A stretch of 64,000 bases of DNA from Burkholderiales bacterium (GTDB lineage: Bacteria > Pseudomonadota > Gammaproteobacteria > Burkholderiales > WYBJ01): positions 81,414 through 145,413 of the forward strand of contig JADLAC010000052.1 in NCBI GenBank assembly GCA_020848435.1. The letters run 5' to 3'. The position numbers and the translations under genes were made by a program. Below, piece by piece: positions 63,736 to 64,000 of the stretch. The notes under the pieces were generated by a model. That model did no database searches. It was not told the origin of the DNA and worked only from the letters and a program-made list of their open reading frames with translations. Position 1 is the first letter of the stretch. Each line of letters begins with the position of its first letter.

Positions 63736-64000
63736 TCGCCATTGGCCGGGCGCCGGCCGCGCGAAACCGGGCGAAATCGGGACCACGTTCTTCCGCAACT
63801 CGAATCGTTGCTGTTGGCCCGACCGAAAAGACCGGGTCTGTCCCCGGTGTCGCGATCGTCGAGAGTACGCTGCACTAGCCCAACTTGAGCAGTTCGACCC
63901 CCGTTTCGGCATTTTTTTCGGACCGGGGTTGAATGGAATCATCGAGTTGGATCGTGCGTGAAGCGCAAAGGGGCGTGTAGTGCCGACCTTGCCTCTTGGC
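63736..64000. other. Window end without a gene
   Basis: 265 bases in which no gene is seen. It contains ACCGGG-TCTGTC-CCCGGT at 63831-63848, a small inverted repeat of the GGGTCTGTCCCC type related in style to the GGACC repeats, and a run of seven T at 63912-63918 near GGACCGGGG. A following gene may begin past the window. Confidence 0.45.
63831..63848. repeat. GGGTCTGTCCCC-type inverted repeat
   Basis: Arms ACCGGG and CCCGGT with TCTGTC between. It resembles the GGACC elements at 8570-8618 and 28138-28159, although not identical to them. Confidence 0.45.

Noticed and set aside
63614..63961. 115-codon open frame at the window end
   Set aside because: Mostly overlaps the second CoA-transferase gene in another frame and has no recognisable domain.

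Overview
The window is GC-rich, densely packed chromosomal DNA that looks like a betaproteobacterium close to Burkholderiales. The grounds are two Bug/TctC-type periplasmic binding proteins, a TCA supercluster in the order mdh-sdhCDAB-sdhE-gltA-sucAB-lpd-zapE, methylcitrate-cycle genes inside that cluster, and many CoA-ester catabolic genes. No rRNA, tRNA, CRISPR array, prophage or transposase gene was found. The organism call is an inference from gene content and order.

Layout. (1) 1-8525: end of a Ser/Thr kinase, then a rightward catabolic set (flavin-dependent luciferase-like oxidoreductase, SDR, TctC binding protein, PRISE-like reductase, small membrane protein, FAD-dependent dehydrogenase, cupin, PEP-mutase/isocitrate-lyase-type lyase), closed by a leftward arylmalonate-decarboxylase-like protein. 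(2) 8624-15662, leftward: mdh, prpC, prpD, a DUF3617 protein and acnA. (3) 16085-28134, rightward: sdhC, sdhD, sdhA, sdhB, sdhE, gltA, sucA, sucB, lpd, zapE. Together (2) and (3) encode citrate synthase, aconitase, 2-oxoglutarate dehydrogenase, succinate dehydrogenase and malate dehydrogenase, leaving isocitrate dehydrogenase, succinyl-CoA synthetase and fumarase elsewhere. (4) 28182-31196: an AcuI-like acrylyl-CoA reductase and propionyl-CoA synthetase, which feed propionyl-CoA to PrpC/PrpD. (5) 31368-31960: a VapBC toxin-antitoxin pair; then an MFS transporter, a conserved hypothetical protein, an aldehyde dehydrogenase and a GMC alcohol oxidoreductase.

(6) 37330-46155 is the most interesting part: what appears to be a wax-ester/neutral-lipid island. 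It holds an acyl-CoA ligase, a WS/DGAT acyltransferase, a TetR regulator, a patatin lipase, a phasin, a two-domain fatty acyl-CoA reductase resembling Marinobacter Maqu_2507, and a lipase-like hydrolase. The reductase would make fatty alcohol from acyl-CoA, WS/DGAT would join it to a second acyl-CoA, the phasin could coat the inclusion, and the lipases with the neighbouring GMC/aldehyde dehydrogenase pair could remobilise it. A perfect TTGACC-AA-GGTCAA palindrome lies between the phasin-patatin-tetR operon and the reductase, and a near match lies between fadD and WS/DGAT, which suggests one local regulon.

(7) 46471-52107: a complete oligopeptide-type ABC importer (two ATPases, binding protein, two permeases), then a TPR protein and a small conserved protein. 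(8) 53452-54720: an orphan anaerobic sulfatase-maturase-like radical SAM enzyme with a SEC-C tail. (9) 54802-63735: an NDP-forming acyl-CoA synthetase divergent from two CaiB-type CoA transferases, an enoyl-CoA hydratase, a LysR regulator, a mesaconyl/itaconyl-CoA hydratase-like protein and a TctC protein, probably a carboxylate-CoA degradation cluster that may continue past the window.

Between genes there are a vapBC operator, stem-loops in the sdh and gltA leaders, and a family of short GGGTCGGACC-like repeats at several sites.
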